From Bacteroidaceae bacterium (GTDB lineage: Bacteria; Bacteroidota; Bacteroidia; Bacteroidales; Bacteroidaceae), in assembly GCA_017619335.1 (NCBI GenBank), contig JAFZSP010000034.1, positions 24,108 to 88,107 on the forward strand: a stretch of 64,000 nt of DNA, given 5' to 3'. The notes beneath the pieces are model-generated. The model was not told the DNA's origin. It made no database searches and saw nothing but the letters and a program-made list of their open reading frames with translations. Shown piece after piece: positions 18,389-26,324 of the stretch. The translations under genes and the position numbers were made by a program. Each line of letters starts with the position of its first letter. Positions within the stretch are counted from its first letter, which is position 1.

Positions 18389-18492
18389 GTCTCATTGGTG
18401 AGACAGAGTTGTCTCATTAATGAGACAGGCTTGTCTCACTATTGAGACTGTCTTGTCTCACCGTTGAGACAAACGAGTCTCACCAATGAGAC
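18389..18492. repeat. 22-bp-period array B: five GTCTCA-N4-TGAGAC palindromes
   Basis: GTCTCA starts at 18389, 18411, 18433, 18455 and 18477, exactly 22 bases apart. Each is followed after four variable bases by TGAGAC (18399, 18421, 18443, 18465, 18487). The central bases differ in every unit (TTGG, TTAA, CTAT, CCGT, CCAA). The array fills the gap between the S41 protease and 5-FTHF cyclo-ligase genes. In RNA each unit can form a 6-8 bp hairpin; in DNA the centres are on one face about two helical turns apart. Confidence 0.9.
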
Positions 18493-18526
18493 AGCAAGCA
18501 TCCAATAAGAGAACCCTCGAGAGAAT

Positions 18527-19057
18527 ATGGACAAGAAGGAAATTCGTGCTGAAATACGCCGCCGCAAGGGCTTGTGTCCGCAGGAGCAGCGGGCAGAACT
18601 CTCCCGTGCCGCCATTGAACGGCTGCAGCAGACGGCGCAGTGGCAGCAGGCCCACACGGTGCTGCTGTATCACTCCCTGCCCGATGAAGTCTGTACCCAC
18701 GACCTCATTCCCGAGGCCATCCGGCAAGGCAAGCGAGTGTTGCTGCCCGTGGTGGTGGGCGACGAACTGGAACTCCGTGAATATCAGGAAGGAAGTCAGT
18801 TGGCAGAGGGCGCCTTTCACATTCAGGAACCCACGGGCACTGCCGTCACAGATTTCGCGACGATTGACCTCGCGGTGATTCCTGGCGTGGCTTTCACGGC
18901 TGGAGGTCTCCGCTTGGGACGCGGTCGGGGATATTATGACCGACTGCTCTCACGCGCGCGCGTACCTTATTTAATTGGTCTATGCTGGCCGTTTCAGCTG
19001 CTGCCGGATTTACCTGCCGAACCTCACGACGTCAAAATGGATGAGGTTATCTGCTGA
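18527..19057 (+). CDS. 5-formyltetrahydrofolate cyclo-ligase (176 aa)
   Basis: The enzyme converts 5-formyl-THF to 5,10-methenyl-THF with ATP, recycling folate in the cytoplasm. The diagnostic glycine-rich motif GRGRGYYDRLLSR lies near residue 138, preceded by DLAVIPGVAF. The N-terminal KKEIRAEIRRRKG and the length fit the family. The gene follows array B and is convergent with the DUF721-recF pair, whose 3' end is 11 bases away. Confidence 0.93.
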   Translation: MDKKEIRAEIRRRKGLCPQEQRAELSRAAIERLQQTAQWQQAHTVLLYHSLPDEVCTHDLIPEAIRQGKRVLLPVVVGDELELREYQEGSQLAEGAFHIQEPTGTAVTDFATIDLAVIPGVAFTAGGLRLGRGRGYYDRLLSRARVPYLIGLCWPFQLLPDLPAEPHDVKMDEVIC

Positions 19058-19068
19058 TGCCGGCTCGC

Positions 19069-19359
19069 TCAGTGGAAGATGATATTCTCAATCACCTGTG
19101 CTCCCACGTGTTGGTTCAACTTCTGAACCAACACTTTACGATTCATCGATAACTCCTGACGAATCACCGAGGACTTCAAACGCACATAGAGCACACGGTT
19201 GCGGATTTCCAAGTTGCCCGTGTAGTTGGCGATTCCCTGCCCCATCACCTCCGGCCACGCTTGCACCAGACGGTATTCATTGTAGGGCGTCTCCAGCCCC
19301 TCTTCTCGCAGGAAACGGTGCACGACATTGTCTATCTTTTCTGCCTGTTGTTTTCTCAT
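19069..19359 (-). CDS. DUF721 (DciA-like) protein (96 aa)
   Basis: This small protein (RLVQAWPEVMGQGIANYTGN, then VLYVRLKSSVIRQELSMNR) has the DUF721 pattern, the domain found in DciA, the replicative helicase loader of many bacteria. Its start overlaps the end of recF by 4 bases, so translation is probably coupled. Pairing with recF is common in Bacteroidota and supports a DNA-replication or repair role, which remains inference. Confidence 0.85.
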   Translation of the reverse strand: MRKQQAEKIDNVVHRFLREEGLETPYNEYRLVQAWPEVMGQGIANYTGNLEIRNRVLYVRLKSSVIRQELSMNRKVLVQKLNQHVGAQVIENIIFH

Positions 19360-20456
19360 GACTGTACCTCCCCTCCTTTTACGTGGAACAACCGGTAGTC
19401 TCCGCCCATCCTTTTCAGGATTTGGTCCAGGTGATCGCGGTTGGTGTCGGTGATGAAAATCTGTCCGAAGTCCGCTTCTGAGACCAGTCTCACAATCTGT
19501 TCCACCCGCTCGGCGTCCAACTTGTCGAAGATGTCGTCCAGGAGCAGCAACGGTGTCGTCCGGCTGCCCGTGCGGCGCAGGAAGTCAAACTGTGCCAGCT
19601 TCAGGGCTATCAGGAACGTCTTGTTCTGCCCCTGGGAACCCTCCCTTTTGATGGGGAAACCACCGAGTGTCATTTCCAGATCGTCCTTGTGGGTGCCGTG
19701 CAGTGAATAGCCCACAGCCAAGTCCTTGTGCCGGTCCCGCTGGATGACCTCCAAGAGGGGACCGCGCTGAGCATGAGAGACATACGTCAGTTCCACCTGC
19801 TCCCGTCCCTGACTGATGCGACTGTAGAACTGCTGGAACAACGGCATAAATTCTGACACATACTGCGCCCGCGTCTCATAGATGAGCTGCCCGTGGCTCG
19901 CCATCTCTTCTTCCCACAGACTCAGCAGTTCGGCATCCGGCGCCGGGTCTTCCTGCTTGAGGAGCGCGTTGCGCTGAGCCAGTGCCTTGTTGTAGTTCAT
20001 CAGCGCCTCCAAGTAGGGACGATTGGTCTGCGAGAGCACCACATCCATAAACCGGCGCCGTTCTTCACTGCCTCCGGCAATCAGCATCTGGTCCAGCGGT
20101 GAGACGACCACCAACGGGATCAGCCCGATGTGCTCTGCCATGCGCTGGTAGGCCTTCTGGTTGCGCTTCAGCACTTTCTTCTGGCCGCGTTTCATGCCCA
20201 ATGAGATGTCTTCCGTCACGCCGTCTTCTCGTTCGTACTGACCTTGCAGCACTGCCAAGTCCTCCCCGTGACGGATGCAGAGGGAATCCTGACTGGTCGT
20301 CATACTCTTGCACAGCGAGAGGAAATGCACCGCATCCAGCACATTTGTCTTTCCTTCACCGTTCTGTCCGATGAAGCAGTTCATCTTGGGAGACAACTGA
20401 AGCTCCGCCTGAGTGATGTTTTTGTAGTTTAAGATGGATATTTGACGTAGAATCAT
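19356..20456 (-). CDS. recF: DNA replication and repair protein RecF (366 aa)
   Basis: RecF loads RecA at single-strand gaps as part of RecFOR. Walker A is GQNGEGKT near residue 30, the ABC-type signature region is KREGSQGQNKTFLIALKLAQ near 272, and Walker B is LLLLDDIFDKLD near 305, followed by an FITDTN switch. Length and order fit RecF well. It is transcribed leftward with DUF721, divergently from the TPR gene. Confidence 0.95.
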   Translation of the reverse strand: MILRQISILNYKNITQAELQLSPKMNCFIGQNGEGKTNVLDAVHFLSLCKSMTTSQDSLCIRHGEDLAVLQGQYEREDGVTEDISLGMKRGQKKVLKRNQKAYQRMAEHIGLIPLVVVSPLDQMLIAGGSEERRRFMDVVLSQTNRPYLEALMNYNKALAQRNALLKQEDPAPDAELLSLWEEEMASHGQLIYETRAQYVSEFMPLFQQFYSRISQGREQVELTYVSHAQRGPLLEVIQRDRHKDLAVGYSLHGTHKDDLEMTLGGFPIKREGSQGQNKTFLIALKLAQFDFLRRTGSRTTPLLLLDDIFDKLDAERVEQIVRLVSEADFGQIFITDTNRDHLDQILKRMGGDYRLFHVKGGEVQS

Positions 20457-20481
20457 GCACGATTGTCCTCAAAAACGGGTG

Positions 20482-20489
20482 CAAATGTA
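20482..20489 (-). promoter_or_regulatory. Probable -7 element for recF
   Basis: The minus strand reads TACATTTG, a match to TAnnTTTG, 26 bases upstream of the recF ATG. No clear -33 element is seen at 19-21 bases. Confidence 0.5.
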
Positions 20490-20528
20490 CGTTTTCTCGC
20501 TTAAAAAACGAAATAATTGCGCAAAAAG

Positions 20529-20559
20529 TTGAACGTCCCAAAGAATTTAAGTAATTTTG
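20529..20559 (+). promoter_or_regulatory. Promoter for the TPR-ribH-smpB genes
   Basis: TTG at 20529-20531, a 20-base spacer and TAATTTTG at 20552-20559 fit the consensus. The promoter lies within the longer open frame and so argues for the ATG at 20634. Confidence 0.75.
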
Positions 20560-20633
20560 CGGCGCTTTTTGGGCATATTCTGCCACCCGAGGGCATTTTT
20601 GAACGAACAATAACAATAAAAACAACAATAACA

Positions 20634-21305
20634 ATGGCAAAAAAACAAAACCAGCCGGCTGTAGAAAACATCGAGGCCGTGACCGCTACTGAAGCGTTTA
20701 TCGAGAAGTACCAAAAACACATCCTCTATGGCATCATCGCCATCGTCGTCATCGCTGCTGCATGGATTGGCTATGTCCAACTCATCCGCAATCCGAAGAT
20801 CCAGAAGGCCAACGAGGCCATCGCTCTCTGTGAAAGCTATTTCAACAGCGACAACTATGAGAAGGCACTCAACGGTGACGGCCAGGGCTGCGTCGGTTTC
20901 CTCAAGGTTGCCGATGAGTTCGGAAGCACCAAAGCCGGTAACCTCGCTCACCTCTATGCAGGTATTTGCTACGCTCAGACCCAGAAGTTTGAGGAAGCAA
21001 AGGCAGAGTTGGAGAAGTTCTCCCTCCAGGACGACGTGATGGTGTCTCCCGCTGCACTTGGCATGCTTGGCAACGTTTATGCCAACCTCGGACAGAACGA
21101 CAAGGCCATCAGCACCCTCATCAAGGCTGCCAAGATGGCCGACAACGCCAGCCTCTCTCCCATCTACCTCATCCAGGCAGGTGAACTCTACGAGGCTGCC
21201 GGTAAGCCCGAGAAAGCTCTGGAGCTGTACAAGGAAGTGAAGACCAAGTATGTCAACTCCATGGCCTTCCAGGATATTGACCGTTACATCGAGCGCGTAA
21301 AATAA
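20634..21305 (+). CDS. Membrane-anchored tetratricopeptide repeat protein (223 aa)
   Basis: I start at ATG 20634 ([12 protein letters not shown]), downstream of the promoter at 20552. A single hydrophobic segment (about residues 32-51, [20 protein letters not shown]) anchors the protein, and several TPR units follow, for example around [20 protein letters not shown] and [20 protein letters not shown]. The architecture is like YfgM/YbgF-type envelope assembly factors. Its partner is unknown. RibH begins 11 bases downstream, so the genes are probably cotranscribed. Confidence 0.8.
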   Translation: MAKKQNQPAVENIEAVTATEAFIEKYQKHILYGIIAIVVIAAAWIGYVQLIRNPKIQKANEAIALCESYFNSDNYEKALNGDGQGCVGFLKVADEFGSTKAGNLAHLYAGICYAQTQKFEEAKAELEKFSLQDDVMVSPAALGMLGNVYANLGQNDKAISTLIKAAKMADNASLSPIYLIQAGELYEAAGKPEKALELYKEVKTKYVNSMAFQDIDRYIERVK

Positions 21306-21316
21306 TAAAGGTATCT

Positions 21317-21802
21317 ATGGCTACCGCCTTCCATAATCTCTCCTCCTACGATGCCTCCACCGTTCCCTCGGCAGAAGGCATGAAGATTGGCATCGTCGTC
21401 GCAGACTGGAACGACCGTTTCACCTACGCGATGGCAGAGGGCGCCATCAACACCCTCACCCGTCACGGTGCTCGGGAGGAAGACCTCATCATCAAGCACG
21501 TGCCTGGCAGCTTTGAGCTTGTCTATGGCGCCGCTTGGATGATGGAAAACGAGGAACTGGACGCCGTTATCGCCATCGGTTGCGTCATCCGCGGGGACAC
21601 ACCCCACTTTGACTACATCTGTCAGGGCACCACACAGGGACTGGCTGACCTTAATGCCCGAGCTGAAATCCCCGTCATCTATGGGCTCCTCACCTGTAAC
21701 AACGCCGATCAGGCCGAAGCACGCTGCGGAGGAGTCCTTGGCAACAAGGGAGACGAGTGTGCCATCACCGCCATCAAGATGGTGGCCTACAGCCAAGACT
21801 GA
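21317..21802 (+). CDS. ribH: 6,7-dimethyl-8-ribityllumazine synthase (161 aa)
   Basis: RibH condenses 5-amino-6-ribitylaminouracil with dihydroxybutanone phosphate in the penultimate step of riboflavin synthesis. Typical blocks are [48 protein letters not shown] and [17 protein letters not shown]. Length and order match the family, which assembles into 60-mer or pentamer shells. A 30-bp inverted repeat separates it from smpB. Confidence 0.95.
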   Translation: MATAFHNLSSYDASTVPSAEGMKIGIVVADWNDRFTYAMAEGAINTLTRHGAREEDLIIKHVPGSFELVYGAAWMMENEELDAVIAIGCVIRGDTPHFDYICQGTTQGLADLNARAEIPVIYGLLTCNNADQAEARCGGVLGNKGDECAITAIKMVAYSQD

Positions 21803-21821
21803 TAGAGAACAACGCTAATGT

Positions 21822-21899
21822 CCCCTCCCGACCTCCCCCAAGGGGGAGGGGTTTCGTTTCCTTTTGAAGCCCCTCCCCCTTGGGGGAGGTCGGGAGGGG
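21822..21899. repeat. Perfect 30-bp inverted repeat, CCCTCCC/GGGGGAGG family
   Basis: Arms 21822-21851 and 21870-21899 are exact reverse complements with an 18-base loop. The transcript would form a very stable hairpin between ribH and smpB, which could stop transcription or protect RNA ends. The arms resemble the palindromes embedded in surface-protein genes at 6516, 26396 and 32484, so this is a dispersed REP-like repeat. Confidence 0.9.
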
Positions 21900-21911
21900 G
21901 CTTTCAATGAT

Positions 21912-22379
21912 ATGGCAAAAGAAAAGCAAAAGACCATCAACATCAAGAACCGCAAGGCCGAGTTTGACTATTACCTGATGGAGAAATACACCGCAGGGCT
22001 CGTCCTCACTGGCACCGAAATCAAGAGCATCCGCCTTGGTAAGGCCAGTTTGGTGGATACTTATTGCGCCATCGTTGGCGGTGAAGTTTGGGTCAAGAAC
22101 ATGAATATCGCCCAGTACTTCTACGGCACCTACAACAACCACGCCGCCCGCCGTGACCGCAAACTCCTCCTCAATCGCCGTGAGATCCATCGCCTCCAGC
22201 AGAGCACCAAGAGCCCCGGCTTCACCATCGTCCCCACACTCCTTTTCATCGACGAGAACGGCCGTGCCAAACTGGACATCTATCTCGCTCGCGGTAAACA
22301 CTCCTTCGACAAGCGCGAGACGCTCAAGGAAAAGGAAGACCGCCGCGCTATTGACCGTCAATTCAAGCACAACTTTTAG
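21912..22379 (+). CDS. smpB: SsrA-binding protein SmpB (155 aa)
   Basis: SmpB carries tmRNA to stalled ribosomes for trans-translation. I start at ATG 21912 ([13 protein letters not shown]), because upstream codons lie in the inverted repeat. Family blocks are [33 protein letters not shown], the [10 protein letters not shown] segment and the basic C-terminus [17 protein letters not shown], which inserts into the decoding channel. The ssrA gene is not in this window. Confidence 0.95.
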   Translation: MAKEKQKTINIKNRKAEFDYYLMEKYTAGLVLTGTEIKSIRLGKASLVDTYCAIVGGEVWVKNMNIAQYFYGTYNNHAARRDRKLLLNRREIHRLQQSTKSPGFTIVPTLLFIDENGRAKLDIYLARGKHSFDKRETLKEKEDRRAIDRQFKHNF

Positions 22380-22380
22380 T

Positions 22381-22410
22381 GCCTGCAAGTTCTCCTTGCA
22401 GGCTTTCTTC
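22381..22410 (+). terminator. Short intrinsic hairpin after smpB
   Basis: GCCTGCAAG (22381-22389) and CTTGCAGGC (22395-22403) form a 9-bp stem with a 5-base loop, followed by TTTCTTC. It starts right after the smpB stop and ends 6 bases before the metH ATG. Confidence 0.65.
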
Positions 22411-22415
22411 GTCCA

Positions 22416-25361
22416 ATGAACACGACGCCCCACACCTCCTCATCCCCCCTCGCAACAGCTCTCGCCACTGCCAAACGTCCTCTCATCCTTGACGGCGCCA
22501 TGGGAACCATGGTCCAGTCCTACGGCTATCGCGAGGCTGTCAGCGACCTCCTCTGTCTCTCCCATCCAGAGGTTATCCTGGATATTCATCGCCGTTACCT
22601 GGCTGCCGGTGCAGACATTATAGAGACCAACACCTTCAACGCCCAGCGCATCTCCCTGACCGACTACCACTGCGAGCACCTCGTCCGTGACATCAATCTC
22701 GCCGCCGCCCGCCTCGCCCGTCAGGCCGTTTCCTCTTTTGTTACCGTTCCCTCTGGCTCTCCCGAGGGTTTCTCCTCCTCTCCCCGCTTCGTCGTCGGCT
22801 CCATCGGTCCCACCAACAAGGCCCTCTCCATGAGCCCCGACGTCAGCGACCCAGCCCTTCGCAGCCTCACCTTCGACGACCTCGCTGCCGCCTACACAGA
22901 ACAGATGACTGCTCTCATCGAAGGCGGCGTGGATGCATTCCTCATAGAGACCATCTTTGACACCCTCAATGCCAAAGCCGCGATTTACGCTTCCGAGGAA
23001 GCCATGCAAGCCACCGGCCGTCGCATCCCCATTATGCTTTCCGTCACCATCAGTGATGCTGCCGGCCGCACGCTCAGTGGCCAGACTCTTGACGCATTCC
23101 TCGTCTCTGTCTCCCACGCCAACCTCCTCAGCGTCGGTCTCAACTGCTCCTTCGGTGCAGAAGATATGCTTCCCCACCTCCGCCGCCTCCGCGCCGCCAT
23201 CTCCCCCGTCACCTCCCCCAACAGCACCCCAGTCACCTCTCCCGTCAGCACCCCCGGAGTGTTCGGCGGTTCGGCCGCCGAATCCCGCCCCTTCATCTCC
23301 GCCTATCCCAACGCCGGCCTCCCCAACCAGCTCGGTCAGTATGAGGAAACGCCCGCTTTGATGGCAGAACACATCCGTCCTTTCCTCACCGAAGGACTCG
23401 TCAACATTATTGGCGGCTGCTGCGGCACCACTGATGAACACATCCGTGCCATCAAACAAACAGTCGAGGCCCTCTCTCCGTCAGCAAACAATGATTCCAA
23501 TGTCCCTTCTTCAAGTGTGAAGCCGAGCGCTCCATTGTCCATTTTACATTTTCCATTATCCATTACCCTTTCCCTCTCCGGCCTCGAACCCCTCTTCCTC
23601 ACGCCCGAAGTAGGTTTCATTAACGTCGGTGAGCGCTGTAACGTGGCCGGCTCCCGCAAGTTCCTCCGACTTATCAAGGAGAAGGCCTATGATGAAGCCC
23701 TCTCCATCGCCCGTCAGCAAGTGGAAGACGGCGCAATGGTTCTGGACATCAATCTGGACGACGGTCTTTTGGACACCCGCACCGAGATGTGCCACTTCCT
23801 CAACCTCCTTGCTGCCGAGCCGGATATCTGCCGCGTGCCATTTATGATTGATTCCTCCAACTGGGAAGTCATCCGTGCCGCCCTCCGCTGCATTCAGGGC
23901 AAGGCAATCGTGAACAGCATCTCCTTGAAAGAAGGTGAAGAGCCTTTCCTCTCCCACGCCCGCGAGATTCGCCGCCTCGGTGCCGCCGTCATTGTGATGG
24001 CTTTCGACGAGGAAGGTCAGGCCACCACCTACGAGCGACGCATCGCCATCTGCCAGCGCGCCTACCGTCTCTTGACCGAACAGGCTGGCTTCCCGCCCGC
24101 AGACATCATATTTGACCCCAATATACTCTCCATCGCCACAGGTATGCCTGAGCACGACCGCTACGCCCTTGACTTCATCCGTGCCACCGCATGGATCAAG
24201 GAGAACCTGCCCGGTGCTCACGTCAGTGGCGGTGTCTCCAACCTCAGCTTCTCCTTCCGCGGTAATAACTACATTCGCGAGGCGATGCACGCCGTCTTCC
24301 TCTTCCACGCCCGTCAGGCAGGAATGGATATGGCCATCGTCAATCCCGCAACCCGCGTCACCTACGCCGACCTGCCCGCAGACCAGCTCTCCATCATTGA
24401 AGACGCCATCCTCGCCCGCAGAGAAGATGCAGCAGAACGGTTGACGGAGTTAGCAGAAGACATTTCAACGGCGGAGACTCCCGCTCCTTCCGTTTCTTCC
24501 GATTCTTCCGTTTCTTCCGATTCTTCCGTTCCTTCTGTGTCCACCCGCCTCATCACCGCCCTGCGCCGAGGCATCACAGACACCTTGGAAACAGACCTTG
24601 CCGAGGCACTCACTCAGTATCCCCGTGCAGTGGATATCATCGAAGGTCCCTTGATGGAAGGTATGAACCTCGTCGGTCAGCTCTTCGGTGAGGGAAAGAT
24701 GTTCCTTCCCCAAGTCGTGAAAACTGCACGCACCATGAAACGTGCCGTGGAAATTCTTCAGCCCCACATTGAAGCTCAGAAGGCCGCCCAGGACTCCGGA
24801 AACTCCGGAATATCCGGAAAATCCGGAAAGACCGGCCACTCCATCAAATCTCCCCGTGTCCTCGTGGCCACCGTAAAAGGCGACGTCCACGACATCGGAA
24901 AAAACATCGTCTCTGTCGTGATGGCCTGTAACGGTTATGAAATTATCGATCTTGGCGTGATGGTTCCTGCCGAAGTCATCGTTCAGAAAGCCTTGGAAGT
25001 GAAACCCGACATTATCGGTCTCTCCGGTCTCATCACTCCTTCCTTGGAAGAGATGGTGAACACCGTTCGCCTCCTCAAGGAAGCGGGCATTCACGTTCCC
25101 GTCCTCATTGGTGGTGCCACCACGTCCCGCCTTCACACGGCATTGAAAATCGCCCCCGTCTATGGCGGTCCCGTCATCCATGTGAAAGACGCCTCGCAGA
25201 ACGCGCCCGTGGCTGCACAGTTCCTCAATCCCGAAACTGCCACCTCTGCCCAAGCCCAGCTGCAAGAGGAACAGGCTGCCCTCCGTGACGAGGCAGCTTC
25301 TTCCACGCCACTCGTCTCCTTTGAGGAAGCCCGCCGCCAAAAGCCCCACATCCAACACTAA
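22416..25361 (+). CDS. metH: Cobalamin-dependent methionine synthase lacking the activation domain (981 aa)
   Basis: MetH moves a methyl group from 5-methyl-THF to homocysteine via cobalamin. The homocysteine domain (about 20-350) shows [10 protein letters not shown] and the zinc GGCCGT motif near 333. The pterin domain (about 394-650) starts [16 protein letters not shown]. The cobalamin domain carries DVHDIGKN near 824 with [13 protein letters not shown]. The protein stops soon after, at HIQH, so the C-terminal reactivation domain (about 330 aa in E. coli) is missing and may be a separate gene elsewhere, as in Thermotoga. Four low-complexity inserts lie in linkers: [10 protein letters not shown] near 265, [10 protein letters not shown] near 373, [13 protein letters not shown] near 694 and [11 protein letters not shown] near 793. 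I see no cobalamin riboswitch upstream. Confidence 0.93.
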   Translation: MNTTPHTSSSPLATALATAKRPLILDGAMGTMVQSYGYREAVSDLLCLSHPEVILDIHRRYLAAGADIIETNTFNAQRISLTDYHCEHLVRDINLAAARLARQAVSSFVTVPSGSPEGFSSSPRFVVGSIGPTNKALSMSPDVSDPALRSLTFDDLAAAYTEQMTALIEGGVDAFLIETIFDTLNAKAAIYASEEAMQATGRRIPIMLSVTISDAAGRTLSGQTLDAFLVSVSHANLLSVGLNCSFGAEDMLPHLRRLRAAISPVTSPNSTPVTSPVSTPGVFGGSAAESRPFISAYPNAGLPNQLGQYEETPALMAEHIRPFLTEGLVNIIGGCCGTTDEHIRAIKQTVEALSPSANNDSNVPSSSVKPSAPLSILHFPLSITLSLSGLEPLFLTPEVGFINVGERCNVAGSRKFLRLIKEKAYDEALSIARQQVEDGAMVLDINLDDGLLDTRTEMCHFLNLLAAEPDICRVPFMIDSSNWEVIRAALRCIQGKAIVNSISLKEGEEPFLSHAREIRRLGAAVIVMAFDEEGQATTYERRIAICQRAYRLLTEQAGFPPADIIFDPNILSIATGMPEHDRYALDFIRATAWIKENLPGAHVSGGVSNLSFSFRGNNYIREAMHAVFLFHARQAGMDMAIVNPATRVTYADLPADQLSIIEDAILARREDAAERLTELAEDISTAETPAPSVSSDSSVSSDSSVPSVSTRLITALRRGITDTLETDLAEALTQYPRAVDIIEGPLMEGMNLVGQLFGEGKMFLPQVVKTARTMKRAVEILQPHIEAQKAAQDSGNSGISGKSGKTGHSIKSPRVLVATVKGDVHDIGKNIVSVVMACNGYEIIDLGVMVPAEVIVQKALEVKPDIIGLSGLITPSLEEMVNTVRLLKEAGIHVPVLIGGATTSRLHTALKIAPVYGGPVIHVKDASQNAPVAAQFLNPETATSAQAQLQEEQAALRDEAASSTPLVSFEEARRQKPHIQH

Positions 25362-25377
25362 ACTTTAAACTAAACCT

Positions 25378-25899
25378 ATGGTTCAGATTCCAGAAAAAGA
25401 CATTATTGCTGCAGCGGGAAAAGGGATGGATGCATTCCTGGACTTGTTCTACCAACGGCTGCTGGACAGCGTGGGCGGAACACTGGATGCACAGACAATG
25501 CCCCTGCTCACCGGTGAACAAATCACCCTCTTAGCCTACCACATGCTTCGGGAAGAAGTGATGGATGGAGGCTTCATCCAGTTGATTCACAACGGACTCG
25601 GGCCCTTCATCTTCCTCAATCCCTTCGCCAAAGCCATGCGCCTCTGGGGCGAAAGGCAAGATACCGAAGTACTGCACGAGTTCTCCCGTCTCATCTACAG
25701 CGGTCGCAAGCTTTACGAGCAACACGCCGAGGCACTCACTCGTCCCTGCACCGACGAGGAGTTCATGGCACTTTACGAACAATACCCCGCATTTGATGAC
25801 TTGGACGATGCCTTCGTCGAGTCCGAGGAAGACATCACTGCTGCCATTGCCCACTACGTGGACGACCACCTCCCGCTCTTCGCCGAAGTGGTGAAGTAG
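25378..25899 (+). CDS. DUF4375 (DMP19-like) protein (173 aa)
   Basis: The sequence contains GGFIQLIHNGLGPFIFLNPF and an acidic C-terminus, as in DUF4375 proteins. The family has been linked to DNA-mimic proteins of the DMP19 type, which are rich in surface acidic residues; this member has many Asp/Glu. It starts 16 bases after metH and is probably in the same transcript. The function is not established and I see nothing that links it to methionine metabolism. Confidence 0.75.
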   Translation: MVQIPEKDIIAAAGKGMDAFLDLFYQRLLDSVGGTLDAQTMPLLTGEQITLLAYHMLREEVMDGGFIQLIHNGLGPFIFLNPFAKAMRLWGERQDTEVLHEFSRLIYSGRKLYEQHAEALTRPCTDEEFMALYEQYPAFDDLDDAFVESEEDITAAIAHYVDDHLPLFAEVVK

Positions 25900-25930
25900 C
25901 GAGAAGTGGTCGTCTTCTCTGCTTATTTTA
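25898..25930. terminator. Weak bidirectional hairpin between convergent genes
   Basis: AGCGAGAAG (25898-25906) pairs with CTTCTCTGCT (25914-25923) with one bulged base, then TATTTTA follows. It lies between the DUF4375 gene and the leftward microprotein gene. Confidence 0.4.
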
Positions 25931-25939
25931 CACTGTCCT

Positions 25940-26140
25940 TTATTCAGGCAGGCCGTCCAAGGGCGACCAGCCTCCGAAGATGATGTTCAGTTCGGGTGCC
26001 AGTGCCGGTCCTGAACCACCTCCGCCGGGAATAAGTCCTGCGTTGTTGTCGATTTCAGTAATCACCGAGTTCTGCATCAACATACTCTGTTGTTGCAACT
26101 TCACGACCAGCATTGCCGGTTTCTGATAATCCTTTTTCAT
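25940..26140 (-). CDS. MKK-Y-P-VV family microprotein with its own promoter (66 aa)
   Basis: The protein starts MKKDYQKPAMLVVKLQQQ, continues with MLMQNSV, a PGGGGSG patch and ends in an aromatic/acidic tail (FGGWSPLDGLPE). It follows the two giant surface protein genes on the same strand, 184 bases after the stop at 26325. Unlike the other three members, it has a consensus promoter at 26243-26274 in that gap, so it can be expressed alone. No signal peptide or known domain is visible. Conservation of the N-terminus with 10476, 41741 and 45779 supports it as a gene. Confidence 0.75.
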   Translation of the reverse strand: MKKDYQKPAMLVVKLQQQSMLMQNSVITEIDNNAGLIPGGGGSGPALAPELNIIFGGWSPLDGLPE

Positions 26141-26242
26141 TGTATCTTTTTCTTTTATTGTTATAACCTTGTTGATGATTGTTTGATAAGGACTTTACGT
26201 CCTTTCATACTTTTTGTCGCTTTTTATTGCAGATTTCGGCTG

Positions 26243-26274
26243 CAAAGTTACATTTTTCCTTTCAAGAAGCCAAA
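26243..26274 (-). promoter_or_regulatory. Dedicated promoter of the microprotein gene
   Basis: On the minus strand TTTG (26274-26271), a 20-base spacer and TAACTTTG (26250-26243) match the consensus exactly. The predicted leader to the ATG at 26140 is about 95 bases. Confidence 0.75.
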
Positions 26275-26324
26275 AAAATCTTCAAATAATTTATAATGTG
26301 ACGTATTTATGAACTAAAATAGCA

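Noticed and set aside
18389..18492. CRISPR array
   Set aside because: The repeat-spacer plan is missing: units are 22 bp with palindromic arms and only 4-6 variable bases, and no cas genes are near. The same applies to arrays A, C and D.
22380..22416. Cobalamin riboswitch upstream of metH
   Set aside because: Only 36 bases, mostly a simple hairpin, separate smpB and metH; no B12-box-like sequence is present.
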